Of a stretch of 28,928 nt of DNA, positions 1 through 9,997 are shown in pieces. The DNA lies in NCBI GenBank assembly GCA_900073065.1, contig FJOG01000038.1:311578-340505 (forward strand), read 5' to 3'. The notes under the pieces were generated by a model. The model was not told the origin of the DNA. It saw only the letters and a program-made list of their open reading frames with translations, and did not search any database. The DNA is from Phialocephala subalpina. Its lineage: Eukaryota; Ascomycota; Leotiomycetes; Helotiales; Mollisiaceae. The translations under genes and the position numbers were made by a program. Position 1 is the first letter of the stretch. Each line of letters opens with the position of its first letter.

Positions 1-595
1 ATGAAAATTACTTTTCTTTAATATAAAATAAATTTATAAAATCTTTTTCCTTTTTTATTTATTATAATATTAATTTAATATTTATCGTATTACGTAATTA
101 TATATAGTATATATAGCCTTAGATTTGGCCCTTTTAAACTCTCTAATTTAGAATTGTCTTAATATAATCTCTTTAACCTTAACCCTTGAGCCCTAGCTCC
201 GTGATATTATCCTTTTTCCCTTCTTTAGCTAATTAAGCATTATGGTTTAAAACCACGTGATTATACTCAATAGCCTACTCAATACTACTCATTAGCTATT
301 GAGTTGAGGAGAGTAACATAAGATTTTGGTTGAGTTGAGTTGAGTACTACTCAACTTCTCACACTGTGCGGAAGTGGTCAGGGCAAAAGGAATGGTATTG
401 ATATCAAATCTATCCTTCTAGCTAAGTGGGAATGTCTCCGTAATAAAATACTCTCACTGACTCATTCCGATCAGGCCAAGCTGCCTAGTAAACCAATGAG
501 TCGTGGATGATTTGGCTTCATGCCAACATGTGACCGTTTTCCCCGTGCATCTCCACCAATTATGACTCCTCAACTGACACCAAGTCTAGGACAAG
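1..595. repeat. AT-rich, gene-free segment with TTGAGT/ACTCAA inverted repeats
   Basis: No coding frame is supportable here. The first 130 or so bases are almost pure A and T, then composition gradually normalises. Between 260 and 360 the hexamer ACTCAA or its complement TTGAGT recurs many times. It forms a 10-bp inverted repeat (265-274 with 295-304, 20-base loop) and a near-perfect palindrome with 9-bp arms around C347 (338-356). Three TTGAGT-type units run in tandem at 330-345. The AT-rich flank fits a RIP-mutated relic or an isochore edge, but no transposase or LTR is readable. CACGTGAT at 253-260 matches a Cbf1/CDEI-type site and may be chance. Confidence 0.5.
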
Positions 596-1456
596 TTATC
601 CATGAGCGATGTCGGAATTTGCTGATAGTCCGAGCTTGGGTCGTGAGTCGGGGGTCGAGTTCGGAGTCGAGATTACTCCCTCTAAAGACTGGTTTCCGTA
701 ATCATTGGGTCCCTTGACAAAGCTCACCAGCCTACCCAAAACAGCAAGTTCAAGCTTTATCTTGAAACTGTATACCATCGACTTGAGGCCAACTTGGATG
801 ATTCTGTGGTCGGTATATTGGACAGCCAAGACGACGCAATCCATTACGACGAGGATTACATTGATGGCGAAGAGTTGGATTATGAGATGCCGTTTCCGTT
901 TTTCGGGCGTGAACTTCAACAGGCTGATCGTCCCCCAGATATAGATTCCTGATATGATGCATTCTTGCAAACTGAACGTAAGCAATTGTATATCCTCCAT
1001 AATTTGGTAGCCGCGCAGAAATTCTGGGGAAACGACCTTGGTATCGTTGCCGAAAGCCATCACCACTGTAGGGATAAGGAGGACAACGGCATCAACAATG
1101 ATCATCGCAAAAACGGCGCGCAGGATCCTCCGACTTTGGATGACGAGATGGAGCCGTGACCACAGGACGAGCGATTGAGCAACTATATAGATAGCCCAGC
1201 CAGTCACAGTCACGGTGGTTTGGGCGAACTCATTCGGGGTGACCTCGAAGAAGTAGGTGATGTAGCCGACAACCGAAATGATCAGGCTTATACAGGCGGT
1301 AAGGAGGCTCCAAAAGTAACATCCGCGGTATGTCTTAAAGGTGGCGAACATGAGAATAAGAGTTTCCATAGGATTGTACAGAGCAATTCCGATACAAGCA
1401 GTAATGAAGTACGCCACGGCTGGGGCGGACGTGCTAGCTGTATAGAGAGTCGACAT
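596..1456 (-). CDS. Seven-transmembrane fungal membrane protein (DUF7703-like)
   Basis: This is a single exon encoding 286 residues. The frame is open further upstream to a TTG, but the first ATG is at 1456 (MSTLYTAST..., context CCATCATGTC). About seven hydrophobic segments are visible: residues ~12-35, 45-70, 80-105, 115-135, 160-185, 195-215 and 225-245. A hydrophilic tail rich in Ser, Thr and Pro follows and is probably cytosolic. The early segment IALYNPMETLILMFATFK followed by TYRGCYFWSLL is typical of fungal membrane proteins annotated as DUF7703. That assignment is from memory of the family pattern and was not searched. No catalytic motif is seen, so a receptor-like or structural membrane role is only inference. 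A TATA-like ACTATATTTC lies about 65 bases upstream of the ATG, near 1515-1524. The gene has no operon-like neighbour. Confidence 0.75.
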   Translation of the reverse strand: MSTLYTASTSAPAVAYFITACIGIALYNPMETLILMFATFKTYRGCYFWSLLTACISLIISVVGYITYFFEVTPNEFAQTTVTVTGWAIYIVAQSLVLWSRLHLVIQSRRILRAVFAMIIVDAVVLLIPTVVMAFGNDTKVVSPEFLRGYQIMEDIQLLTFSLQECIISGIYIWGTISLLKFTPEKRKRHLIIQLFAINVILVVMDCVVLAVQYTDHRIIQVGLKSMVYSFKIKLELAVLGRLVSFVKGPNDYGNQSLEGVISTPNSTPDSRPKLGLSANSDIAHG

Positions 1457-3515
1457 GATGGAGTAGCGAGTTGTGCCAAACAAATTCGAAGCTGAAGAGG
1501 ATCATCGATAATGAGATGAAATATAGTGGGATGTGCGATATTTATCCATAGAGAGCGGACGCGAAAGCAAAGACGTCTCCAGAGGGCTCGCAGTTTTCTC
1601 TTAACAAAGAGTCAACTTCACACCACAATGATTGCTAGCGTCTATATTTGTGTGTTGATGAACATTTTAAGTGGTAGAAGACCTGTCAGCCTTCTCGTTT
1701 ACGAGTTGTATGAGGGCAGGCCTTGGTCTGTGATTGAAGTCAAAGCTTTCAGAGACGGCTTAAGGTGGCTGTCGGGGCCGGGGCAACCTCCGAATTCCAG
1801 CGATTTCTATTGGTCTCTCCATTGTGAAACATTATGTGTAGTTCCCAGTTCTGAGGCGGATCGGAGGGAAATATCACTTGATATTTCGATCCCCGGAAAT
1901 TGAACCCAATAGTCTGAAACTAGGTACTTGGGCCTAATTGGTCTCTGAAAGCCACCGTTTTCGACACGTTTTCTCTCTTCTTTGCAGACCTTCTAAATTA
2001 CGCCTCGATAAAGGCAACGGATTTTGATTCTTGCTTTCTGCTTGAATTTCTTGTCTCTTTTATTTACATATTTGTTAGGTAAAGCAATAGGACATGGCTG
2101 CTTGAAAGGTGTTTTTGTAATCTAGATATGATTCTTTCAGCTGATAAAAAGGTGATGGTCAAAAAAGAAAGAAAAAAAGCGAGAAAGGAGGGAGGGGGAT
2201 TTTTTTTGGACGCCTTGAAGAAATGGCACACTAGCGCAGAATTTCCCTGACCCTTTTGATTGGTTGCAATCAAGCCACAGTTTTGGAACAACCTGGCGTT
2301 TGTCCCGTTCCCCGCTGGAGTATTCCGCTTCCCTAATATGCCCTGCCGCCTTCTTGGCACTGGAGGTAAGCATTTGACTATAAAAGAAGTTGTGGGCGGC
2401 GAGACAGGGGTAGGTTACTCCCCAAAAAAAGCTATGGGGACGAGGCCACGTTTCAGATCCGCCCCATGGGGTAATATAGAGGCCCCAGAGACCACACTGG
2501 GGGAACAGTGGGCGGGGGAGGATTCCGCCCTATGGGGCCTCGTGCGCAGCCTAGACAAGGGAAATGGATGGGGCCTCGGACATGCTGACGCAGCCATTCG
2601 AAGATATGCAACAGAAGTTTCCGACATCAGTGATAGTGAAAAAGCCAGGAATTGACATTGATTCGCACCCAGAAGTCTTTCAATTCCGGAAAAAAGTCTC
2701 AGATCGCATTGGACGAAGCAATCACGAAGAATGCGACAATGGTAGAAGTATATCAATTTCTTAAGGTTAAAGGTTAGTTTTGACGGCAGTTTCTACGCCT
2801 GAAAAATTACACCACAACAACCTCGCTGAGAAGAAGTATATTTTTCGGGGTATAGTTGCGCAGATATCTCCTCCCGCTTGCTCACGCCTCAGACCACATG
2901 ATGTACATTAGTCAGCAGCATAGCTTAGTCAGCCGACCCCTGGCTCCACTGTGGAATGTATCTTTGTCCCTCTCTGAATACAGCTCTTTTACATCACCAC
3001 ACCCGCATTTCTTGGTGCAGCCGCAGGAGAACCGTCGAAGAAGCAGCAGCTCCGGTCGCTGCTGATTTCGAGTTTCCAGCCTTTGTAGCCGTCCCAGTAG
3101 CAGTCGTCGTCGTCCCAGTAGCAGCACTCGTATCCGCGGTCCCACGGCAGTACTAGCCACACCCCCAACACAACAACGCGAAACAGCACATACTTGTTCC
3201 ACGTTGATGCTAATAGGAAGAAAATTGTTTTTATTTAGGGGGGTGAGTAGAGTTTGTGCAGGGTGCGCTGGGGTGATTTAGGTTGAGTAAAAGTGTAAAG
3301 GGATTGAGTAATGGTGAACAGGACCCGAGAACAGTAATAGGTGGTCCAGCTCCTTTACTCGCTTCGCTTATGGTCGATGGAAGCAAGTATTGCGCAGAAC
3401 GACGTTTCTCAAAGATGAGTTAGAGTCTTCTGAGGAGCGAGCCTCGCCCAATCAGGCTCTGCATTCACAGGCAGCCCTCCATGAATGAGTAAGCTCAATG
3501 GCTGCCAACCTTTGC
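1457..3515. other. Gene-poor intergenic region of about 2 kb
   Basis: No complete gene can be supported. It contains the presumed promoter of the membrane-protein gene, poly-A/G-rich tracts at 2161-2210, and G/C-rich sequence with GGGG/CCCC runs at 2400-2580. Short open frames occur on both strands. One at 2650-2777 (+) reads smoothly to a TAG at 2775-2777 but has no start. Another at 2989-3189 (-) is rich in Cys, Trp and Asp but also lacks an ATG. These could be decayed genes. A 13-base repeat GTCCCAGTAGCAG occurs at 3091-3103 and 3112-3124. Copies of TTGAGTAA occur at 3280-3310, recalling the motif at the left end of the window. Confidence 0.4.
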
Positions 3516-4852
3516 CTACCGAAACGTCGCCAGGTCCGAGTATCTTTGCTTCGAATCTTGGTCTTCCAGATCCCAGTATATAGGTCGCTTATAGAACTCC
3601 TCAACAAACACAATCTGAGGAGTGGTTCTCTCAGGCCCTCTTGCCCACTTTTCCTGAAGCTCGTGCTTGAAGACAGTGATATCGGGAGCGATCCAGGGAA
3701 ACTCGTCGCGGCTTGAGTCGTCCTCGACGAAAAGCTCGAATCTTGATAGCAGACCTGATTCTTCTGGGGGCCAGTCCTGATTTTGAGCTTGTAAGATGAT
3801 GAGTACAAGCTCAAGGTTGGAGAAGCCTTGCAGGTTGAGGTCCCGGATCCCTATCTCGGAGTTAGCATTCCTGTTTCACAGATTTCAAAGAGAGGAGTAG
3901 GATGTTCAATGCTCTCAAAACAAAGAGCAAAGGGAATTCCTCTCCGAGTGCCGCGAGACTTACAGTCGTTCATGCTTCCATCCTCATTTCTTGTTTCCGT
4001 GTAGTCAAGTGCTACGCATCGGATTTTGTCGATGAGATTGGATGCCTTGAGAGACTCCAACAGCCTGGTATGAGCCAAGCTGCAGTCCGTCCAGATGGAA
4101 ATGTACAGCATGTCGATGTTCGGATTGATGACGAATGTACAAGGAGAAGTTTCATCTCGGCGAGCAGGGATTTTGAGTGGCATGTACCCATGGGCCGACA
4201 AGGCTTCATCCCTCTTCTGCTTGCTGACATTCCACATCTTGATGGATCGTTGAGCTGGATAGAGGTGTTGATCTACCTCTCTAGCTCGAAGTTCGACTAT
4301 TCGAGGATTCATGGTAGCTCTCCCTAATTGATAGAGAAGTTAGTATTTGCTCTCCTAGGTTGTTCCCGGATTTCTGGGAAATTGGCTCATGACTTACATA
4401 TCTGGTCTTGAAGCTCGGTAGGGAGCTCACCAAAAAGTAAGAATTTAGAGAGACCCTCCGTGGATGGGACATTCTAAAGAACTGTCAGTGCTAAATTAAT
4501 GGAAATACGGTACGAGAAGCATGTATGATGTTACCTGGATAGTATTTTCGAGTTCAGAACTAGAACTAGGGGCAGACTCTGCTCTATCAGACTGCTCTGA
4601 CACCTGAGCATCACGTGCCGCGCCAGCATCATCGTTGGAGGGAGCATTCGGTTGGCTCGTCGGTGGCTGAGCAATATAAAGCCCAGAGTCAGAGCTAGTA
4701 TCAGACCCACGAAGACCATCAGTTGATGCTTTCTCTAGCCCCGGTGTGTCTGCTGAGGTCGCTGCATCGAGATGGTATTGGGAGTATTTTGACAAGATAG
4801 CAAGGGTCGGTGGAGCCTTTTGGGCAGTTTCTTCTGCTGTGGTGGAGCTCAT
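3516..4852 (-). CDS. 2EXR-domain fungal protein
   Basis: Four exons are inferred: 4535-4852, 4398-4473, 3964-4323 and 3516-3850. Introns are 61, 74 and 113 bp, and the product is about 362 residues. The start ATG at 4852 opens MSSTTAEETAQ. Residues 1-106 form a Ser/Thr/Ala-rich, acidic, probably disordered region. The 2EXR signature starts in exon 2 (FLLFGELPTELQDQIW) and continues across the junction as NPRIVELRAREV. This F-x-F-LP-x-E-L-x-x-x-IW pattern is the hallmark of a very large fungal family, probably derived from the F-box, with no proven biochemical function. Exon 3 donor GTAAGTC joins an ATAG acceptor to give the continuous reading DWIRDLNLQGFSNLEL. The third intron carries its only in-frame stop within its acceptor, so an unspliced mRNA would give a product ending there. 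The C-terminus is acidic and aromatic, as in other members. Confidence 0.8.
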
Positions 4853-5704
4853 TGTTAGTCTTGGTGTTGGGGAGGCAAGATACAAAAGCGATTCGCGCTT
4901 CTGTGAGGATTGGTGGTAGATGCTTGGTATGAAGGTCGATGAAGCGATCAGAGGATGACTTTGATGCAAGCCACAGCCGTTGACGCTAGCCGCTCAAGGA
5001 CTGGTGCCATCCTCCAGCCACGTCGCCACTACAGCCAATAAGACGAGTAGGTACGTCCAGAGACGAGGCAGCTCACTCTCCCAGCCTTACCTAGACTCTC
5101 TCATGCTAGGCTAGGCTGGGATACCTTAATTTGTGGTGATACTCGCCGATGAGTGTTCTTGCTTATTGAAGTCCATTAGGAAACTCTAGGCAAGGCTGCG
5201 AGATCGAAAACGCAGGAGAGTAGTAAGCGATTCTTCATTTAAGAATCGTGCATTTAGGTTGCTGCGTTGGGAACTCTAATGAAACGGAGGAGTCGGAGGG
5301 AAGAAGGAGAAGAAGAGTTGAGGGGGAAGAGAGGAGACTTTAAACGGAGTCTAGAGACGCTAGTGGCTGTCTGAAACGGGTTCGTTTTGTTCTTCTCAGT
5401 GGGTACGATGGAGGAGACTGGTCGAACTCGGAATTAGTGATGTGGCCCTGTACCAGAGCTGGCCAGAACTACCTTACGTCAAACAAGTCACCAAAGATTT
5501 CATAATTGCAAAGGCCATGATCCAAACACAATTTGGTAGTAGCTGAAAAAGCTCCCATTCAAAGTGTTGAATTGTTTCAATACGCTGAAGCAATCGAGTA
5601 CTATAAAACATCTGCAATCCAGGATTGCAGTGAAAACACCAACCAAATTCCTCAAACACCTTTCTCAAGTGTGATGGCGCCAATTGACAAATGCTTTTTG
5701 GGTA
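4853..5704. other. Intergenic: 2EXR gene promoter and JIP5 3' flank
   Basis: No gene is supportable. It holds the upstream region of the 2EXR gene and the 3' flank of JIP5, which is transcribed toward it. A purine-rich run (GGAGGGAAGAAGGAGAAGAAG and neighbours) spans about 5280-5340. Open frames here lack conserved features. Confidence 0.4.
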
Positions 5705-7018
5705 TCATTCCAGACCTTTGAATCCAAGGATACCATTTCCTTGGTTCTTGCCTCCCGTGGTTTTCCTCTTCTTTCGTCGGCTTTTTCGACCGTCTTCGTC
5801 ACTGCTATTCGCATCATCACCATCATCACTGTCACTCCCTTCCGCAGCTCTCTTCTTTGCTCCAGTTCCTTCATCATCTGAATCCTCCTCCTCTTCGGAA
5901 TCCAGGTTCATCTTCTCTTGCCAGACTTTGATGATCGAGCCTCCTCCGCTGATTAACCTTCCTCCAATATCGAAGCCCAATCCAACAACAGCCTCGACTT
6001 CGTCATGTCTCAACGGCTCCCCAATGACCTTGTTGAGTCCCAGCTTGACAATTCGGATTGTGCCATCGCCAACTCCGACGCACACGTTCTTCCCACCATC
6101 GCCGACATCCTCCGGCATCAATACCAAGGTGTCCAAACTCTCACCACCTCCTCTGCCACCATCAACTATAATCCTCTCATCCTGGTCATCCCAGATGCCC
6201 CTCTCCCATAAAGTCAAGATCCCATTTGAGCTCCCAACCAGCACTTTCTCACCCTTGCTCCTACCAGGCCTTGAAGGCAGACCACCAACAAAGACACTGC
6301 TCAGCAATTCTTCCTCCTGGTCCTCGCTCTTAACCAACACTCCCCTCCGCAGATCCGTAACAGCCAATGTAGTTCCACCCGTCGTAACCCATTGTTTGCT
6401 AAATCCGCTCGTGCTAGCTTGCGTAGGAGGCAAAGGTGTGAGGGAGGAGATATAATCATCGTGAGGACGGTGCGTCTGGCTAGGTTTCGAAGAGAGGGTA
6501 GAAGGAGTTCGTAAATCGTAAAGGTGCAATGCAGCAGAATCGGTTGCGAGAAGCAATGTTTGTGGAGAGAGTGCATGGACGAGAGTCGGAGGATCAATTC
6601 CTTTCGTAGAATCGTGTGGGATGTAGATTTTCGAGACGACTTGACCTGTTGACGAAGATGCGGCTTTCAGAAGACCATCTGTGCCTGCAGAGTAGAGAAC
6701 TGGAAATTGTCAATTGAGCTCGTCGCAAACGAATTTTGGCGTCCTACTTTCTCCATCCAAACTGTATGCAAGAGTTCTACAGCTCCCCTTATGTCTTCTC
6801 GTCCGCCATTCCGTATCGATCGTACCCGTACCGCTGGAAAGTACGCTTGTGTCACCATCAGCATCCTCGTCATCGCTGGAGCTGCTAGCCACAGCAGGTA
6901 GTCGAAAGCATTGGACGTGCCCGCCAGACAAGCCGACCGCGAGGACAGACTCTGTGGGATGCAGAGCTTGGGTGAAGAGCTCAGAAGAGAGCGGAAGTGT
7001 GCAGAGATTCTCGAACAT
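5705..7018 (-). CDS. JIP5: WD40-repeat ribosome biogenesis protein JIP5
   Basis: Two exons (6748-7018 and 5705-6699) flank a 48-bp intron and encode 421 residues, close to the usual JIP5 length. The ATG at 7018 gives [20 protein letters not shown], the characteristic N-terminus. An upstream open extension is not family-like. The intron joins SLDGE to [15 protein letters not shown], restoring a WD-type blade. Further blades include [32 protein letters not shown] and [12 protein letters not shown]. An acidic Ser/Asp/Glu stretch then precedes a Lys/Arg-rich nuclear or nucleolar targeting segment ([13 protein letters not shown]). The protein ends GILGFKGLE, close to the GVMAFKGLE-like end of fungal JIP5. 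The family (yeast Jip5, animal WDR55) acts in the nucleolus in large-subunit rRNA and ribosome maturation. That role is known from homologues and not shown here. Confidence 0.93.
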
Positions 7019-7560
7019 GGCTATCGTTGTGGCATGATCCAATTGAGGCTTGGAGCTTGATGCTTGCTGGTTGATGAGGTTCCGGAGAAATTTTTGGCGA
7101 GCCTCGGCTGCATGCAGGCTCTTCAACGTCGCTCGAGGACGACGATCAACAACCAAACCTGCTCAAGTGCAGTACGAGAATAATTCTGTACGTCAAACCG
7201 TCAAGTGATTGATCAAGATATTTTTCGACGGTGCTGTTTTTTCGTATTCGAGTTTCGAGGCGGGAGGCTTTTCCACATCCAATTCCCAGTTCCCCGAGAA
7301 GCTACCGCTCACTGCCTGACTACAATTTCACGTACAAACTGCATGCTTCATTTCCAGCCCGTTGCTTAAACACTGTACCATTATAGCAATGATGAAAGAC
7401 ACTAGTGTAGCTTTAGTCTAGCAATCCAGCCCTGTGGGGATGCCAAATCCATTACTCCTATTTTGGCCGCGCTCGTCTTTGGAAGTCGCGATGCATATTT
7501 CAACGCGTTTCCTCCTGTCTGTGCCTACAAACCCGTTAACGCTCTCATATATCGAAGTGT
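7019..7560. other. Intergenic: JIP5 upstream region
   Basis: This holds the divergent promoter region between JIP5 (minus) and the broken Zn2Cys6 gene (plus). No additional gene is seen. An ATG at 7491 is in frame with the zinc-cluster exon but gives an atypical N-terminus. Confidence 0.4.
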
Positions 7561-8308
7561 ATGTCAGAAAAAAGTCTCGGAAAGAAGGCGAATGGACTGT
7601 GGAGTGTGACGCTTGTCGCGCTCTAAAGATCAAATTTTGTCTCTGCTCAAAACTTATATTGTCCTTCGTATAATGGAACAATCAGTGCGACGCTGCGAGG
7701 CCGCGTTGTACCCGTTGTGTGAAGAGGAATTGCGAATGTAAATATCAGGATCTTACACAAGTACGGTTCTTTAACGAAACCGAGAATATCGTTAAGCGCG
7801 CAGCAGTCCCCTCGATTTTCACGACTACGAATCCGCAGAAACATACCTCCTCTACTGGTCATCAAGCCTCTTAACCATGGCTCTAAAACAAAACAACAAA
7901 GCCTTCCTTCTTCTGCTCTCCTCGCATTCTCCATCTCCCAGACCCCCTCGATCCTGCATCCGCAACACACCCATCGCGCCGCGGTGTCCTCCTAGACACA
8001 ACCATACAAGATTTCTCCCACGCAACCTTCATTGCCGCCTCAATATACTACTGCTTATAAGCCGACAACAGCCTCTTCGGCGTCGGTCCCGCAATCCGTC
8101 CACTGTACGTCCCAATGGCGTACTTCGAGACCCAACCAAGTTGTGGTGAAAGGTTGGAGTGGTGTAGGGAGGCCACGCAGCTTTTTAGGGGGTTGAGGGT
8201 TAGTGGGGGTGTGATTGGAGGAGAGATGGCGAGGAGGGTGGAGATGCCGGGGGTGGGGAGGTTAGAGGAGAGGTGTAGAGAAATTAGTTGAGGGTCGAAG
8301 TTACTTTG
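7561..8308 (+). pseudogene. Decayed Zn2Cys6 zinc-cluster transcription factor
   Basis: The DNA-binding motif is split. TVECDACRALKIK ends near 7632 and DAARPRCTRCVKRNCECKY resumes at 7686 after an ATCAG acceptor. Together they hold the six cysteines of a Zn2Cys6 binuclear cluster. The expected donor just after AAA is missing: the sequence reads TTTTGT, so the intron cannot be excised cleanly. An ATG at 7561 opens a plausible N-terminus (MSEKSLGKKANGLW) that is out of frame with the cluster. Downstream, family-like pieces sit in three different frames: AETYLLYWSSSLLTMAL, then SSALLAFSISQTPSIL, then DFSHATFIAASIYYCL. An in-frame TAA follows before ADNSLFGVGPAIRPLYVPM and ATQLFRGLRV. This fits a fungal regulator with several indels and stops. 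Assembly error is the alternative. Such proteins bind CGG triplets and activate or repress nearby metabolic genes. Confidence 0.6.
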
Positions 8309-8476
8309 GGCGTTCCGGGTCGTCCAGAACAATGAGCGGTGTTGTCCGACGCGAATAGGGTCATTTTCGTCCGGGCGGGGCGGAAGCAGCGGAATCGACG
8401 GCGGAACATTAGCGGACAACTGTTTTTGCATTCTATGCTCTTCGTGTCGCATTATGTCAAGTTGCAGTGCAATCAG

Positions 8477-9522
8477 CTACAGTTTAGTCTTGGCTGGTTC
8501 GACCTCTTGCAGAATTTCATCTCTCGACCTTCCTACATCCCTCTCCACATACTTCTTGTACAGTTCAGCAATTTTCCTCATCACCGGTCCTGGTCCCTCA
8601 TCGCTTCGCTCTCCAATCTTCCTGCCATCCACGCTCACCACACAGATGTGGCTCGGGAAAGTTCCCGTACAAAAGGCTTCTTCTGCGCCATACGTCTCTG
8701 TGAGCGTGAAATCCGTCTCTCGAACCGGTATCCCATTTTCTCTGCATATCCGTAGCGTCATTTCTCTAGTAATGCCCTGCATCTGGTATGCTCTGGTCGG
8801 TGCCCATACCTCACCACCAGGTCGCACGATGAAGAAGTTAGTGCTATTGCAAGTCTTGACAAAGCCATTCGGATCAAGCATCAGTGCCTCATCGGCTCCG
8901 ACGACATTGGAGCCAATGCAGGCTTGAATATCGGTCGCTTTGGATATGTGATTCCACATCTCGTCTTTGACATCTGGGGTGCCTCGGCGAATATGGGAGG
9001 TGACCAGGCGAAGACCGCGTGCTTTTGCTGTAGGATCTGCAGTCTTGTGTTCCGGTATCATGACGATCAAGGGGAGGCCAATATTAACGGTTGGGTTCTG
9101 GTACGGTGTCGCTTTGAGGCCGCGACTTATGACGAGACGAACATGGATTCCTTCAGAGGGTTGCATGTTGTTTGCATCAATTGTCTCGTGAATCAGATTA
9201 AGTAAGCCACCACGAGATATTCCCAAATCCATAGCCATGGCTTTGGCAGATTGGAACAGTCGATCAAGGTGTGCTTTTGCAAACTGGACTCGTCCTCGAG
9301 AGATACGTATGCCTTCCCAGATTCCGTCGCCAACGAGGAAGTTGGAGTCGAAGACTGATACGACTGCTTCGTTTCGAGGACGAAGTGAGAACTTCCCTGT
9401 CACGCCATCTCGCATGCCAATCTGGAAAGATATAAGATTCTAAATATGAAAATACTGAGCAGAGGAACACTTACAAGGATGGATGCATTCTTCGAATTTG
9501 GTACGACCGCGTGTGTTGCCAT
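8477..9522 (-). CDS. PLP-dependent class IV aminotransferase (BCAT/D-amino-acid aminotransferase-like)
   Basis: Exon 1 is 9475-9522 (ATG at 9522, MATHAVVPNSKNASIL). A 53-bp intron precedes exon 2 (8477-9421), giving 330 residues. The fold-type IV hallmarks are present: FDSNFLVGDGIWEGIR near residues 40-55, and the strand-helix EMWNHISKATDIQACI, whose Lys (~177) aligns with the Schiff-base lysine. The phosphate-binding stretch GFVKTCNSTNFFIV and the later GITREMTLRICRENGI complete the pattern. The family includes branched-chain amino acid and D-amino acid transaminases and aminodeoxychorismate lyase. Fungal proteins of this length with DIQACI...TCNSTNFF are commonly labelled branched-chain aminotransferase-like, but the true substrate cannot be read here. 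No mitochondrial targeting peptide is obvious. It is transcribed divergently from the adjacent anion transporter. Confidence 0.87.
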
Positions 9523-9997
9523 GTTTGCTAGCGAATGGCTACAGGTAAGTGTTCAAAGCTGATGTCCCATGAAGGTGAACTAGAATGACGATAGAACTTT
9601 AGCTTCTTGTACCGCGAGCCTCATTCATATCAAATTTTCGTTCTCTTGATATCAATGCGCACGAAATCGTCATTCGTGTTTCCGCCGTTATTGTCCCATT
9701 CTTGCCCGGGAAAATCTCGGGTCGGGGTGGATTCCGTGACCGCCAAGTGGCCGCTATAGAGAGTCGTGGCCCGGATCGGTCCGATGTCATTTCACAAGAA
9801 TGGGATATCGCTTGGATGTGACCAAGGATGTATAAGTCGAAGTGCCATATTTTCGTGGTTGTGATATTGAACGATTTTCTCCTCTCTTTCTCATGTGCCC
9901 TAGAGTCAAGTGTTGCTTATTGCTTTGCAGATCTTGATCAGTGACGGAAAAGGCAGACAAAGTCTCGTCAGTTGTGGGAAATGCTCAATCCCCAGTG
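9523..9997. promoter_or_regulatory. Shared divergent promoter with a CGG-N6-CCG site
   Basis: These 475 bases separate the start codons of the aminotransferase (minus) and the transporter (plus). CGG-ATCGGT-CCG at 9772-9783 is a symmetric everted pair of CGG triplets with 6-bp spacing, and is followed by A. This geometry is known for Zn2Cys6 regulators of the Ppr1/UaY type. One HGATAR element (CGATAG, 9589-9594) could bind a nitrogen GATA factor. TATAAG at 9831-9836 is a TATA-box candidate for the transporter. All are pattern matches, and co-regulation is inference. Confidence 0.4.

Noticed and set aside
1628..1903. Small plus-strand gene of 91 codons (MIASVYICVLMNILSG...).
   Set aside because: It lies in the likely promoter region of the membrane-protein gene, shows no domain or signal that I recognise, and has unremarkable codon use. 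It may be chance.
2260..2655. Plus-strand frame of 131 codons.
   Set aside because: Its content is driven by G/C-rich runs, the opposite strand is equally open, and no conserved motif is visible.
5691..6455. Plus-strand 254-codon frame rich in Ser and Pro.
   Set aside because: It is the antisense shadow of the JIP5 coding exon; its Ser/Pro bias mirrors the acidic and Gly-rich codons of the real gene.
8048..8452. Minus-strand 134-codon gene next to the aminotransferase.
   Set aside because: It is antisense to the plus-strand remnant of the zinc-cluster regulator, whose pieces (GVGPAIRPLYVPM, LFRGLRV) are family-like.
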